Positions 42,496-50,820 of a stretch of 64,000 nucleotides of DNA are shown one piece after another (position 1 is the stretch's first letter; the number at the start of each line of letters is the position of its first letter). A program made the translations under genes and the position numbers. This DNA comes from Runella zeae DSM 19591 (GTDB lineage Bacteria > Bacteroidota > Bacteroidia > Cytophagales > Spirosomataceae): assembly GCF_000423565.1 (NCBI RefSeq), contig NZ_KE384039.1:62001-126000 (forward strand). Reading direction: 5' to 3'. The notes under the pieces were generated by a model that was given only the letters and a program-made list of their open reading frames with translations, did no database searches and was not told the origin of the DNA.

Positions 42496-42548
42496 AAACT
42501 TGGAAAGTCTGCTTTATGATTCTCATTTGGTTTAGACTTTCCAAGTTT
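42496..42548. repeat. 15-bp inverted repeat (AAACTTGGAAAGTCT), terminator-like
   Basis: AAACTTGGAAAGTCT (42496-42510) pairs perfectly with AGACTTTCCAAGTTT (42534-42548). It lies between convergent genes and may terminate both. The loop contains TATGATTCTCATTTGGT, an exact copy of the end of the ydcF-like coding sequence at 42464-42480. The same stem word occurs at 63136-63176. Confidence 0.75.
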
Positions 42549-42551
42549 GGT

Positions 42552-43319
42552 TTATCCTTCTATCCAATCTTTGAAAGCGGGGGCTTTGTCGCGACTAATG
42601 ATGACCTCTTGGGTGGTGGCGGGCAAAAGTTCTAATTTGAGTTTTCCATTAAAGTAAGTATGGATTTTTTTGATGGAAGGAAGTGCAGCGATAAACTGAC
42701 GGTTGAGCCTAAAAAAATGTTGGGTATCAAGCAGTTTTTCCAATTCTTCGAGGGTATAATCAATCCAAAAAGTACGGTTATCGTTGCGAACCAAACATAC
42801 CATTTCGTTGGTCGTAAAAAAATAGGCAATTTCTTGCTGGTGAATGGGTAATAATTGATCGTTTTGTTTGACCAAAAAACGCGTTTTAAATTTTTTCTCC
42901 TGACGCGGAAAACTGTCTAGCAACGACATCATTCGCATCTGATAATCATCCGGGGCAGGGTTTCCGCTCCATTCGCGGTATTTATCAATGGCGGCTGCAA
43001 GTTCGGTTTGCTTGATGGGTTTCAACAAATAATCAATGCTTTTGACCTTAAAGGCTTTGATGGCGTACTCATCGTAGGAGGTAGTAAATATAATAGGACT
43101 TTTGATAGAAATTTCTTCAAAAATGCTAAAACATAAACCATCTGAAAGCTGAATATCAGAGAAGATAAGGTCGGGGGCGGGGTGAGTAGCAAACCAAGAT
43201 TTGGCAGCCTCAATACTCTGAATCACATCCACTATGTAGATATTGGCATCTATTTTTTGGATGAGTTTGGTGAGGCGTTCGGCAGCAGGGTATTCATCTT
43301 CAATGAGGAGAGCCTTCAT
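42552..43319 (-). CDS. LytTR-family response regulator
   Basis: A 255-residue two-component response regulator. The receiver has the acidic pair in IEDEYPAAERL, phospho-acceptor D55 (LIFSDIQL) and DYLLKPIK with the conserved lysine. The LytTR DNA-binding domain occupies about residues 145-255 (TRFLVKQNDQLLPIHQQEIA, HFFRLNRQFI, KLKLELLP). Its start overlaps the kinase stop by 4 bases, so the two are co-translated. The target genes are not known; the adjacent NmrA and TonB-receptor genes are candidates. Confidence 0.92.
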   Translation of the reverse strand: MKALLIEDEYPAAERLTKLIQKIDANIYIVDVIQSIEAAKSWFATHPAPDLIFSDIQLSDGLCFSIFEEISIKSPIIFTTSYDEYAIKAFKVKSIDYLLKPIKQTELAAAIDKYREWSGNPAPDDYQMRMMSLLDSFPRQEKKFKTRFLVKQNDQLLPIHQQEIAYFFTTNEMVCLVRNDNRTFWIDYTLEELEKLLDTQHFFRLNRQFIAALPSIKKIHTYFNGKLKLELLPATTQEVIISRDKAPAFKDWIEG

Positions 43320-44335
43320 GGCAAAAGGGGGATTCGTACGGTAAAATTCCAGTCGTTTTTGATAATCTCAACTTGCTGATCAGTGAGTAATCGATAGCGG
43401 TTGATGATGTTTTGAAGACCTACTTTGGTAGACTTTTCAAAAGTTCTTTTTTCTTGAAGATTGTTGGCAATACTTAGATAGTTGCTTTCTTGTAATATGC
43501 TGATTTTTAAAGGCTTTTCTTTCGAAACGATATTATGCTTAAGGGCATTTTCGACCAGCATTTGTAAGCTCAACGGGGCGATTTGTTGTTGATATGCCGT
43601 AATATCAATGTGCGTTTCTACCTGCAAATTTTCCCGAAACCTGGCTTTGTTGAGATAAATATACGACTCTACAAATGTCATTTCCTCTTCGAGTGATACG
43701 GTGGTTTTGTCGCGACTTACCAATACATAGCGATACACATCCGAAAGCTGTTCTAAGTATTTTTGGGCGGGGATATTATCGTCGCCAATAAAAGAAGCTA
43801 AGGTATTGAGGCTATTAAACAAAAAATGCGGGTCGAGCTGATTTTTGAGGGCTTCGAGTTGCGACTGAACATTTTCGCGGGCGAGGGCTTCGGTTTGTTG
43901 GATATTGTGTTTCCAAGATTGAAAAAAATAAACACTTTCATAAATCAAGGTCACTATGAGCGTGGGAATCAGACTGATACGGAAGCCTAGCAAAAGGGGC
44001 GGATGGTCGTGGTAGTTGAGCAAATAGTCACAAAAAAAATAATCAACAAAAATGGTAGTGAGCAGCGTGTAAGTCAAGCTTATCAAAGTCTGATAAATAA
44101 GTCTTTTGGTAGTTTGATTGTAGTTAGGAAAAAACTGCCGTGAACGGCTAAAAATATACCTGTTGCCTTCCCATGCCAAAAAAGTATTGAGAAGGCAAAC
44201 GCTTATCCAATGGGCCATTTCTTTAAAGTCGAAAGCACTAAACGCTTCGCTGTGAACTATCAAAGGAATAAGAATCCCCAACAAGGGGATGCCAATCAAT
44301 CGGGCTTTGCGGTCATTTATTACGACAGTTTCCAT
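43316..44335 (-). CDS. LytS/YehU-type sensor histidine kinase
   Basis: A 339-residue membrane kinase of the His_kinase (PF06580) family. Four hydrophobic segments occupy about residues 12-140 (IGIPLLGILIPLIVH, LIYQTLISLTYTLLTTIF, RISLIPTLIVTLIY). A short coiled coil precedes the phospho-acceptor H170 in LDPHFLFNSLNTL. The N-box LQMLVENALKHN and a degenerate G-box follow. It has no extracytoplasmic sensing domain, so the membrane bundle itself probably senses. It forms an operon with the LytTR regulator. Confidence 0.92.
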   Translation of the reverse strand: METVVINDRKARLIGIPLLGILIPLIVHSEAFSAFDFKEMAHWISVCLLNTFLAWEGNRYIFSRSRQFFPNYNQTTKRLIYQTLISLTYTLLTTIFVDYFFCDYLLNYHDHPPLLLGFRISLIPTLIVTLIYESVYFFQSWKHNIQQTEALARENVQSQLEALKNQLDPHFLFNSLNTLASFIGDDNIPAQKYLEQLSDVYRYVLVSRDKTTVSLEEEMTFVESYIYLNKARFRENLQVETHIDITAYQQQIAPLSLQMLVENALKHNIVSKEKPLKISILQESNYLSIANNLQEKRTFEKSTKVGLQNIINRYRLLTDQQVEIIKNDWNFTVRIPLLP

Positions 44336-44350
44336 GCATTCAGTTTAGAC

Positions 44351-45241
44351 TCAAAGATACGAAATATTTACACCTTTAAACTGAAGTGCAAATTCTTCTA
44401 AAGAGGTTTGGGGATGTCCCAAATCGTCCCAAGTAATAGCAGCATACAAGACTTCTTTTGAATGTTCATAAAACCCAAAAAGCTCGGCCAAATGTTTCAT
44501 TTTTGGGCTGAAAAAACCTATAAATTTTACTAATCCTACGGGTAATATCATCGTTTTGAGGTGCGGATTGAAGTCTGCTTTGAGACGATTGACGATTTCG
44601 ACGTAATCCATCTTTTCGTTGCCTTGTACAGCATAATGCTTATAAAAACTTTGAGGATTGCCTACGGCTCTTACCACTTGGCGGGCATAGTCGGTGGAGT
44701 TGGTCCAATAGAATTTTACTGGTTTGCCAATCCACTGCAAAGTATTTTTGTTGATTCCCCAAAAAATGCTGTCCAAAAACCAACTAGGGTGGAAAATCGT
44801 AAACGGAATTTGGGACTCCTCTATGTACTGATGCCCTTGCCTACGAAGTTGGTTTTGTAAGGTATCGCTGGGTTCTTGGGTGTGTGGGTAAGCTCCCAAA
44901 GCGCTGATTTTTAGGATTTGCTTCACGTTGTTGCGCTCACAAGCTTCCACGATGTTTTTGATGCCTTCTCGTTCATTATAAAAACGCTGCCCCGGACTTA
45001 CTTCATCCGAACTCAAGTTGATATACACATAGTCCACTCCCTTGAAAGATTCGATAAGGCTGTTTTTGTCGGCTACGTTGCCTTGTGCCAATGTTGCGGC
45101 AGAAGGCAACGTTTTTTTTGCTTTGTCAATGTCCCTGACGATGGCCCTCACCTGAAAGCCTTGTAAAAGAAGTTCTCTAACGACGGGTTGAGCCAAGCGA
45201 CCTGTAGCTCCCACGACCGCAATGATAGGTTTGGTGTTCAT
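44351..45241 (-). CDS. NmrA-family NAD(P)-binding protein
   Basis: A 296-residue atypical SDR of the NmrA/NAD(P)H-azoreductase-like group. It has the nucleotide motif VVGATGRLAQPVVREL, VRAIVRDIDKAKK (NADP preference), the strand GVDYVYINLSSDE and the segment LKISALGAYPHTQEPS. The usual YxxxK catalytic pair is not obvious. Such proteins act as redox sensors or quinone/isoflavone-type reductases. It lies between the TonB receptor and the two-component genes on the same strand. Its role is unresolved. Confidence 0.8.
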   Translation of the reverse strand: MNTKPIIAVVGATGRLAQPVVRELLLQGFQVRAIVRDIDKAKKTLPSAATLAQGNVADKNSLIESFKGVDYVYINLSSDEVSPGQRFYNEREGIKNIVEACERNNVKQILKISALGAYPHTQEPSDTLQNQLRRQGHQYIEESQIPFTIFHPSWFLDSIFWGINKNTLQWIGKPVKFYWTNSTDYARQVVRAVGNPQSFYKHYAVQGNEKMDYVEIVNRLKADFNPHLKTMILPVGLVKFIGFFSPKMKHLAELFGFYEHSKEVLYAAITWDDLGHPQTSLEEFALQFKGVNISYL

Positions 45242-45265
45242 AGTAAAATTGGTTGATTGTTGATG

Positions 45266-45314
45266 AACCTTGCCAGCTTTGTGAAAAGGTCAATTGGTGA
45301 AAGCTGGCAAGGTT
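45266..45314. repeat. 15-bp inverted repeat AACCTTGCCAGCTTT, terminator-like
   Basis: AACCTTGCCAGCTTT (45266-45280) pairs perfectly with AAAGCTGGCAAGGTT (45300-45314). It lies between the TonB-receptor stop and the NmrA start and could end receptor transcription. It looks like an interspersed REP-like hairpin. Confidence 0.75.
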
Positions 45315-45326
45315 TAAAAGGTAGCT

Positions 45327-47711
45327 TTAAAAGGTCAAACGATAGAAAGGAATCGGTAAAAACCCTTGTTGATAAGCCGTCCCGATGCGGTTGACGCGTG
45401 GGTTGTAGGCTTGCTGGAAAATATTTTGGTGATTGGTAAAATTCTGTAAATCAATCGCAATTTCGTGCGTGGCGCGGCGGCGGTTGAGTTTGTAGCCAAT
45501 CTTGAGATCGGTACGGAAGTAGCCATCTTGCTGTTGGAGAAAAGCACGAGTATCGTCATAAATCGTATTGCGAGCATCGGCCGAAGCACTCAAGTTGATA
45601 GGGCGGATATATCGCCCACCCGCTGCCGTGAGTTTCCAGTTGATAGTGAGGATATTCGCTTTCCCGAATCGAATCTCTTTGCCCGCCAAAGCATTCACTA
45701 CATAGTGACCATTGAAGGGGGTATTACGTTCTATGTTGTCGCTACCTTTGTATTTGGAGTTGAAGAGCGAAGTAGTCAGTAAGAAATAGTAGCTGTTAGA
45801 AAAATATTTTTCGAGGGTGATTTCGAGACCATAATTACGCCCTGTTCCTTTATTAATCAAATTGCCTTTGTTGATAGGGTTGAAATCTGCCCCTTCCACC
45901 AAGACAGAATAAAAACTTGGGTAACGCTCCACAGGCACATCAAACAGCGATTGATAGTAGGTCTCGACTTTTAACCGTAAGTTTTCGGAGAGATTGCGTT
46001 CATAACCCAACACAAAATGGTGACTGCGCGTAAAGTCTAAGTCTTTGTTGGTGAGGCTATAAGTGCCGTCTTGGTTTTGGGTTTGATAAAAATAAAGCAA
46101 AAGAGGTTGAAGATTGCTGTGAAGCCCATAAGCTATTTGGAAGCTACTGCCATCGGGTAGAGCTTGGGATAGCCCTAAGCGAGGTTCGAGAGCAGTGGCA
46201 TTGTTGAGTTCATAATGTAGCACCGTCGCCCCCGCATTGAGCGTAAGATTTTGGGTAAAACGATGCTTCCACTGTACGTAGGTTTGGGTAAGCATGGTCT
46301 CACCGGCTACGTTGCGCTGAAAGATATCTTGTGGATACAATTCCCGATTTTTGAGGTTAAATCGGTTGAAATCAATAATTAACCCTACCGATAGTTTGTT
46401 TCTAGCATTGATTTTATGGTTGATGTTGGCGTTTAGAGAAAGTTTTTCGTTGGTAAATTGCGCGTTTTCATTCGGGATTTCCTGTAAAATTTCTTTGCTT
46501 TCGTTTTTATAAATCACCGTATCTCCCTCAAAATTTTGGTAAGTACGCGAACCCGAAAGCGTGATTTTACCGTAGGTTTTGTTGGTAAAACGATGCTCGT
46601 AAGAAAGCGCAGCTACACCTGATTCAAAATTGACGCGCGTATTGTTGTTTTCGTCGCCATAAGCATCCCCTTTTTCGGTATCTACATCTTTACCCAAGAA
46701 AGTAACATTGCTTTTTCCGCCAATTGTCCAAAAACTCAAATGCCCTTTTTTACCCACCGGAACGTCGGTCTTAAACGTAAAGTCTTGATAGTAAGGAGTG
46801 CCGGCAATCGTAAAGCCGATTTTTGACATTAATCCAAACAATGAATAGCGATAATTGGCTAAATACGATGCCTTTGATTTTTTGCTAAAGGGCCCTTCGG
46901 CTCCTACTTCTACGCCGTTGAAGCCTACTTGGGTCAAAAACTCATGTTTTTCATCATTGCCTTTGCGAAGGCGCAAATCAAAGACCGAACCTAGGGCGTT
47001 GGCATATTCGGCTGGAAAAGCGCCCGTCAAGAAGTCTGATTTGGCCAAAAGATTGGCATTAATCATGGATACCGGCCCGCCTGAAGTTCCCAAAGAACCG
47101 AAATGATTGGGATTGGGGATATTTACTCCTTCCAAACGCCACAGGAGCGAAGCGGGGGAATTGCCCCGTACCACTATGTCGTTGCGGGCGTCGTTGGCGC
47201 CACTTACTCCCGCAAAATTGGCCGCCATCCGCGAAGGGTCACCTAAGCTACCTGCGTATTTGAGGGTTTCAGCGGGGCTAAAGGGCCGTGCGCTTACGGT
47301 GGTCATTTCGTTGTTAGTGACTTTGTTGTCGTCGGTACGTTTGTAAGAAACCGTCACTTCATTTAAGTGAGTGAAGCTTTCGGTCATCGAAAAGTCTAGA
47401 ACTACTTCTTTACCAGCGTTGACAATGATGTCTTTGGCAAAAATATCTTCGTAGCCTACATAGGTGATTTTGAGAGCAATACGCCCAATGTTGACTTTGG
47501 GTAGGTGAAATAGCCCGTCGGTGGTGGTAGTGGTTCCGATGAGGGGGGAACTTCCTACCACCACCACCGTTGCCCCTGCGACGGGCGATTTGGAGGCGGC
47601 ATCCGTGATTTTACCTCTGACAGTTTGCATGGGGGCTTGTGTCCAAGCTACATTAGATGTAAAAAAGACTGCTAATAGATAGAAAAGAGAACCGTAAATG
47701 GGTGTTTTCAT
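45327..47711 (-). CDS. TonB-dependent receptor with carboxypeptidase-like regulatory domain
   Basis: An outer-membrane transporter of about 794 residues. The ATG at 47709-47711 (MKTPIYGSLFYLLAV) begins a good signal peptide; the ATG 60 bases earlier does not. A CarbopepD_reg-like domain (GKITDAASKSPVAGATVVVV, TDGLFHLPKV, ITYVGYE) is followed by a plug (TVSARPFSPAETLKYAGS, GVSGANDARNDIVVRGNSP, PNPNHFGSLG) and a beta-barrel ending FLPIPFYRLTF. It is not a SusC: no RagA-type linker and no SusD partner. The substrate could be a siderophore, metal or small organic compound. Confidence 0.9.
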   Translation of the reverse strand: MKTPIYGSLFYLLAVFFTSNVAWTQAPMQTVRGKITDAASKSPVAGATVVVVGSSPLIGTTTTTDGLFHLPKVNIGRIALKITYVGYEDIFAKDIIVNAGKEVVLDFSMTESFTHLNEVTVSYKRTDDNKVTNNEMTTVSARPFSPAETLKYAGSLGDPSRMAANFAGVSGANDARNDIVVRGNSPASLLWRLEGVNIPNPNHFGSLGTSGGPVSMINANLLAKSDFLTGAFPAEYANALGSVFDLRLRKGNDEKHEFLTQVGFNGVEVGAEGPFSKKSKASYLANYRYSLFGLMSKIGFTIAGTPYYQDFTFKTDVPVGKKGHLSFWTIGGKSNVTFLGKDVDTEKGDAYGDENNNTRVNFESGVAALSYEHRFTNKTYGKITLSGSRTYQNFEGDTVIYKNESKEILQEIPNENAQFTNEKLSLNANINHKINARNKLSVGLIIDFNRFNLKNRELYPQDIFQRNVAGETMLTQTYVQWKHRFTQNLTLNAGATVLHYELNNATALEPRLGLSQALPDGSSFQIAYGLHSNLQPLLLYFYQTQNQDGTYSLTNKDLDFTRSHHFVLGYERNLSENLRLKVETYYQSLFDVPVERYPSFYSVLVEGADFNPINKGNLINKGTGRNYGLEITLEKYFSNSYYFLLTTSLFNSKYKGSDNIERNTPFNGHYVVNALAGKEIRFGKANILTINWKLTAAGGRYIRPINLSASADARNTIYDDTRAFLQQQDGYFRTDLKIGYKLNRRRATHEIAIDLQNFTNHQNIFQQAYNPRVNRIGTAYQQGFLPIPFYRLTF

Positions 47712-47838
47712 GACGTGTTTGTGTTTGTTTTCGCTACAAAACTGCCACAAACACGCGTCCTCAAAAACCAAAAAAAGGGCGAAACGTAAAGAACGAAGGG
47801 TGAAACATCGATAGAAGTGGGGTGAACTGCTAAGATGC

Positions 47839-48672
47839 CTAATAGAGGAGTGCTACTCGTTGAGGATGCGTATAAACATTGAATCGTTGATGACGCGTAA
47901 ATCCAATGAGGGTTTGTCCGAAACGAGCGGCGGTCTCAATCGCCAAACTAGAAGGCGCACCTACGGCTATTACGACGGGGATATTGATGGCTAAAGCCTT
48001 GTGTAATAACTCAAAACAAGCCCTTCCACTCAATACCAGTAGGTGTTCGTTGAAGGGTAGTTTTTTTTGGAGTAATGCCTTGCCCGCAATCTTATCGACG
48101 GCATTGTGCCGGCCTACATCTTCGGCATGAAAAGCCAAATTCCCTTCCCAATCAAACACACCCGCAGCGTGAATACCGCCCGTTTGTTCAAAAACGGATT
48201 GTACTTGGCTGAGTTGTTGGGGCAAGGAGGCAATCAATTCGGGCGACAAGGCTGGAAGCGTATCCACAAAATTGAGATGTTCATACGAATACCCCAAGGC
48301 ATCTAAGGAAGACTTGCCACATACGCCACAGCTCGAAGTAGCGTAGAAATTGCGCTGAAGTTTCTGAAAATCAGGTTGAATGCCTTCTTTGAGTTTTACG
48401 GTGACGGTATTGTCCCAAGCAGCTTTGACGCCCTCTACTTGATTTGCTTCAATGATTCCTTCAGTTTTGAGAAAGCCTACAGCCAAGGCCTCGTCGTCGC
48501 CAGGCGTACGCATCGTAATGGAGATAGGTTTCGTAATCCAGCCATTGAGAGAGTCGTGGTATTGGATTCTAATTTCGACGGGCTCTTCTATGACCACAAA
48601 ATCGGTGGTGGCTTCGCTTGAATCATTGAAGAAGCGATTGATAGAGACAGATTGGATACTAGGATTTTGCAT
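47839..48672 (-). CDS. fdhD: Formate dehydrogenase accessory sulfurtransferase FdhD
   Basis: FdhD passes sulfur from a cysteine desulfurase to the molybdenum cofactor of formate dehydrogenase. The catalytic motif CGVCGK (C115, C118) is present in a 277-residue protein of normal length. AGVFDWEGNLAFHAEDVGRH and the following AVDKIAGKA segment and VLSGRACFELLHKA are clear family signatures. No formate dehydrogenase or cofactor-synthesis gene is in the window, so its client is encoded elsewhere or is another molybdoenzyme. Confidence 0.95.
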   Translation of the reverse strand: MQNPSIQSVSINRFFNDSSEATTDFVVIEEPVEIRIQYHDSLNGWITKPISITMRTPGDDEALAVGFLKTEGIIEANQVEGVKAAWDNTVTVKLKEGIQPDFQKLQRNFYATSSCGVCGKSSLDALGYSYEHLNFVDTLPALSPELIASLPQQLSQVQSVFEQTGGIHAAGVFDWEGNLAFHAEDVGRHNAVDKIAGKALLQKKLPFNEHLLVLSGRACFELLHKALAINIPVVIAVGAPSSLAIETAARFGQTLIGFTRHQRFNVYTHPQRVALLY

Positions 48673-49153
48673 GGTGTTTGGGGAAATTCATCAATACTAA
48701 AAAATACGAAAAAAGTAGCTAGAATGTTTTGATCCTGTAAAAACTTTACCTAAAGACGCAAGCCTATCTTAAAGAGCTAACACATCAGAATCGTAAAAAT
48801 ATCTCATAACTAGTATTTATATACTCCAAAGGCTAAGTCGCGGTATTTTGTGACTTCTGAATCGAATAGATACCACAAATATATTAGAATGTGAATCTTG
48901 GATTGAACCATAGGATATTCCGTCAAGTCGCTTAAATCAGCAAATTTGTCGATGAATGAGTGCCTTTTTTAAGAAAGTTATTATTTTTGGAAAAATGAAG
49001 CTCCAATGATTAGTAGGCGCATTTCATTATTTGAATACATTTCATCATCAAAACGACAAACTTTTATTGCCTTCTCTACCGCGTCGATGAATCATTTCGA
49101 CCGATAAGGTGCCAATAACCTTTCCAAACCAAATCACCCAAAAATAATCAAGT
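48673..49153. other. Intergenic region between divergent fdhD and tldD
   Basis: No gene is supported in these 481 bases. TATTTTTG at 48982-48989 matches TAnnTTTG on the plus strand and could belong to the promoter of the tld genes, leaving a leader of about 160 bases. No -33 element is obvious at standard spacing. I see no strong hairpin or tRNA. Confidence 0.35.
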
Positions 49154-50800
49154 ATGAAAAGAAGGGATTTTATTCAGCTTTCGAGTATGGGCTTGGGGGC
49201 TATGATGGGCGCTTCGATTCCCGTCTTAGGCAGCGTAGTTCCTCTCGAACAAATGCTCGACCCTAAAGCTGATGCTGCTATGAAGAAGAAGATGGCCGAT
49301 ATTGCCCTCAATGCCGCCAAAGCCAAAGGTGCTACTTATACCGATGTACGCATTGGCCGTTATCTTCAGCAGTATTTGTTTACGCGTGAAACAAAAGTTC
49401 AGAATATCGTCAATGCCGAATCGTATGGCGTGGGTATCCGAGTGATTGCCAATGGAACATGGGGCTTTGCTGCCACAAGCGATGTAAGTACCGACGGAAT
49501 CGCCAAGTGTGCCGAAACCGCCGTGGCGATTGCCAAAGCCAACGCCAAGATTCAGACCGAACCAGTCGTATTGGCGCCCCAAAAAGGAGTAGGAGAGGTG
49601 ACTTGGAAAACTCCTATTCAGAAAAATGCCTTTGAGATTCCGGTGCAGCAAAAAATCGACCTGTTGATGAAAGTCAACGGAGAAGCGATGAAAAATGGGG
49701 CTGGCTTCGTAACTTCCAATTTGTTTTTTGTCAACGAACAAAAATACTTTGCTTCTACCGACGGCTCTTATATCGACCAAGATATTCACCGCATTTGGCC
49801 TACATTTACCGTCACAGCGGTGGATAAACAAGCCGGAAAATTCAAAAGCAGAGATGCCATCAGCTCGCCTATGGGAATGGGCTACGAATATTTAGATGGA
49901 TTAGCAAGTGAAAAAATCGCGGGACCCAATGGCTTAGTTGGTTATCGGAATTCGTACGATATGGTAGAAGATGCTATCATGGCCGCCAAGCAAGCCAAAG
50001 AAAAAGTAACGGCCAAGTCGGTAATACCCGGTAAATACGACCTTGTACTTGACCCTAATCACCTTGGGCTTACCATTCACGAATCGGTAGGACACCCGCT
50101 GGAGCTAGACCGTGTACTAGGATATGAAGCCAACTACGCAGGTACAAGCTTTGCTACTTTAGATAAATGGAAAACCAAGAGTTTCAATTATGGCAGCAAC
50201 CTTGTGAATATTGTGGCTGACAAAACCCAGCCTCATACCCTGGGTACGGTAGGCTACGACGACGAGGGCGTACCGTGTAAAGAATGGGATTTGATAAAAG
50301 ACGGAATATTGGTCAACTATCAAGCTATCCGTGACCAAGTCAATATTTTGGGGGAAAACGAATCGCATGGCTGCTGCTATGCCGACAACTGGAACTCCGT
50401 ACAGTTTCAGCGAATGCCCAACGTATCGTTGCGTCCCGGTAAAGAAAAACTCAACGTCCAAGACATGATCAAGGGCGTCGATAAAGGGATTTATATCATA
50501 GGGCGGGGTTCTTATTCGATTGACCAGCAGCGTTATAACTTCCAGTTTGGAGGTCAGTTGTTTTATGAAATCAAAAACGGCGAAATTGTGGGAATGTTAG
50601 ACGATGTCGCTTATCAGTCAAATACCCAAGAGTTTTGGAATTCGTGTGCGCAGATTTGTGATAAAGATGACTACCGTACATTTGGCTCCTTCTTCGACGG
50701 AAAAGGCCAACCTTCGCAGGTGAGTGCGGTATCTCACGGAAGTGCGACCACTCGTTTCAATGGTGTGAATGTCATCAATACTGGTAGAAAAATCGGATAA
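49154..50800 (+). CDS. tldD: TldD-family metalloprotease with twin-arginine-type leader, copy 1
   Basis: The catalytic subunit of the TldD/TldE protease, which trims unfolded or leader peptides (microcin B17, CcdA in E. coli). At 548 residues it is longer than the cytoplasmic TldD because of an N-terminal leader MKRRDFIQLSSMGLGAMM with a twin-arginine motif. The zinc site is HESVGH (309-314) with HPLELDRVLGYEANYAGTSF after it. The C-terminal YNFQFGGQLFYEIKNGEI region is intact. It forms a pair with the TldE gene 20 bases downstream. An exported TldD/E is unusual relative to the studied E. coli system. It is closely similar to the second copy. Confidence 0.9.
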   Translation: MKRRDFIQLSSMGLGAMMGASIPVLGSVVPLEQMLDPKADAAMKKKMADIALNAAKAKGATYTDVRIGRYLQQYLFTRETKVQNIVNAESYGVGIRVIANGTWGFAATSDVSTDGIAKCAETAVAIAKANAKIQTEPVVLAPQKGVGEVTWKTPIQKNAFEIPVQQKIDLLMKVNGEAMKNGAGFVTSNLFFVNEQKYFASTDGSYIDQDIHRIWPTFTVTAVDKQAGKFKSRDAISSPMGMGYEYLDGLASEKIAGPNGLVGYRNSYDMVEDAIMAAKQAKEKVTAKSVIPGKYDLVLDPNHLGLTIHESVGHPLELDRVLGYEANYAGTSFATLDKWKTKSFNYGSNLVNIVADKTQPHTLGTVGYDDEGVPCKEWDLIKDGILVNYQAIRDQVNILGENESHGCCYADNWNSVQFQRMPNVSLRPGKEKLNVQDMIKGVDKGIYIIGRGSYSIDQQRYNFQFGGQLFYEIKNGEIVGMLDDVAYQSNTQEFWNSCAQICDKDDYRTFGSFFDGKGQPSQVSAVSHGSATTRFNGVNVINTGRKIG

Positions 50801-50820
50801 CCCCCAAAACGACATTAAAA

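Noticed and set aside
49226-49831. Minus-strand frame of 201 codons opposite the first tldD
   Set aside because: It is antisense to a conserved TldD region, and a similar shorter shadow frame (119 codons, 52510-52869) lies opposite the second tldD, as expected from codon bias.
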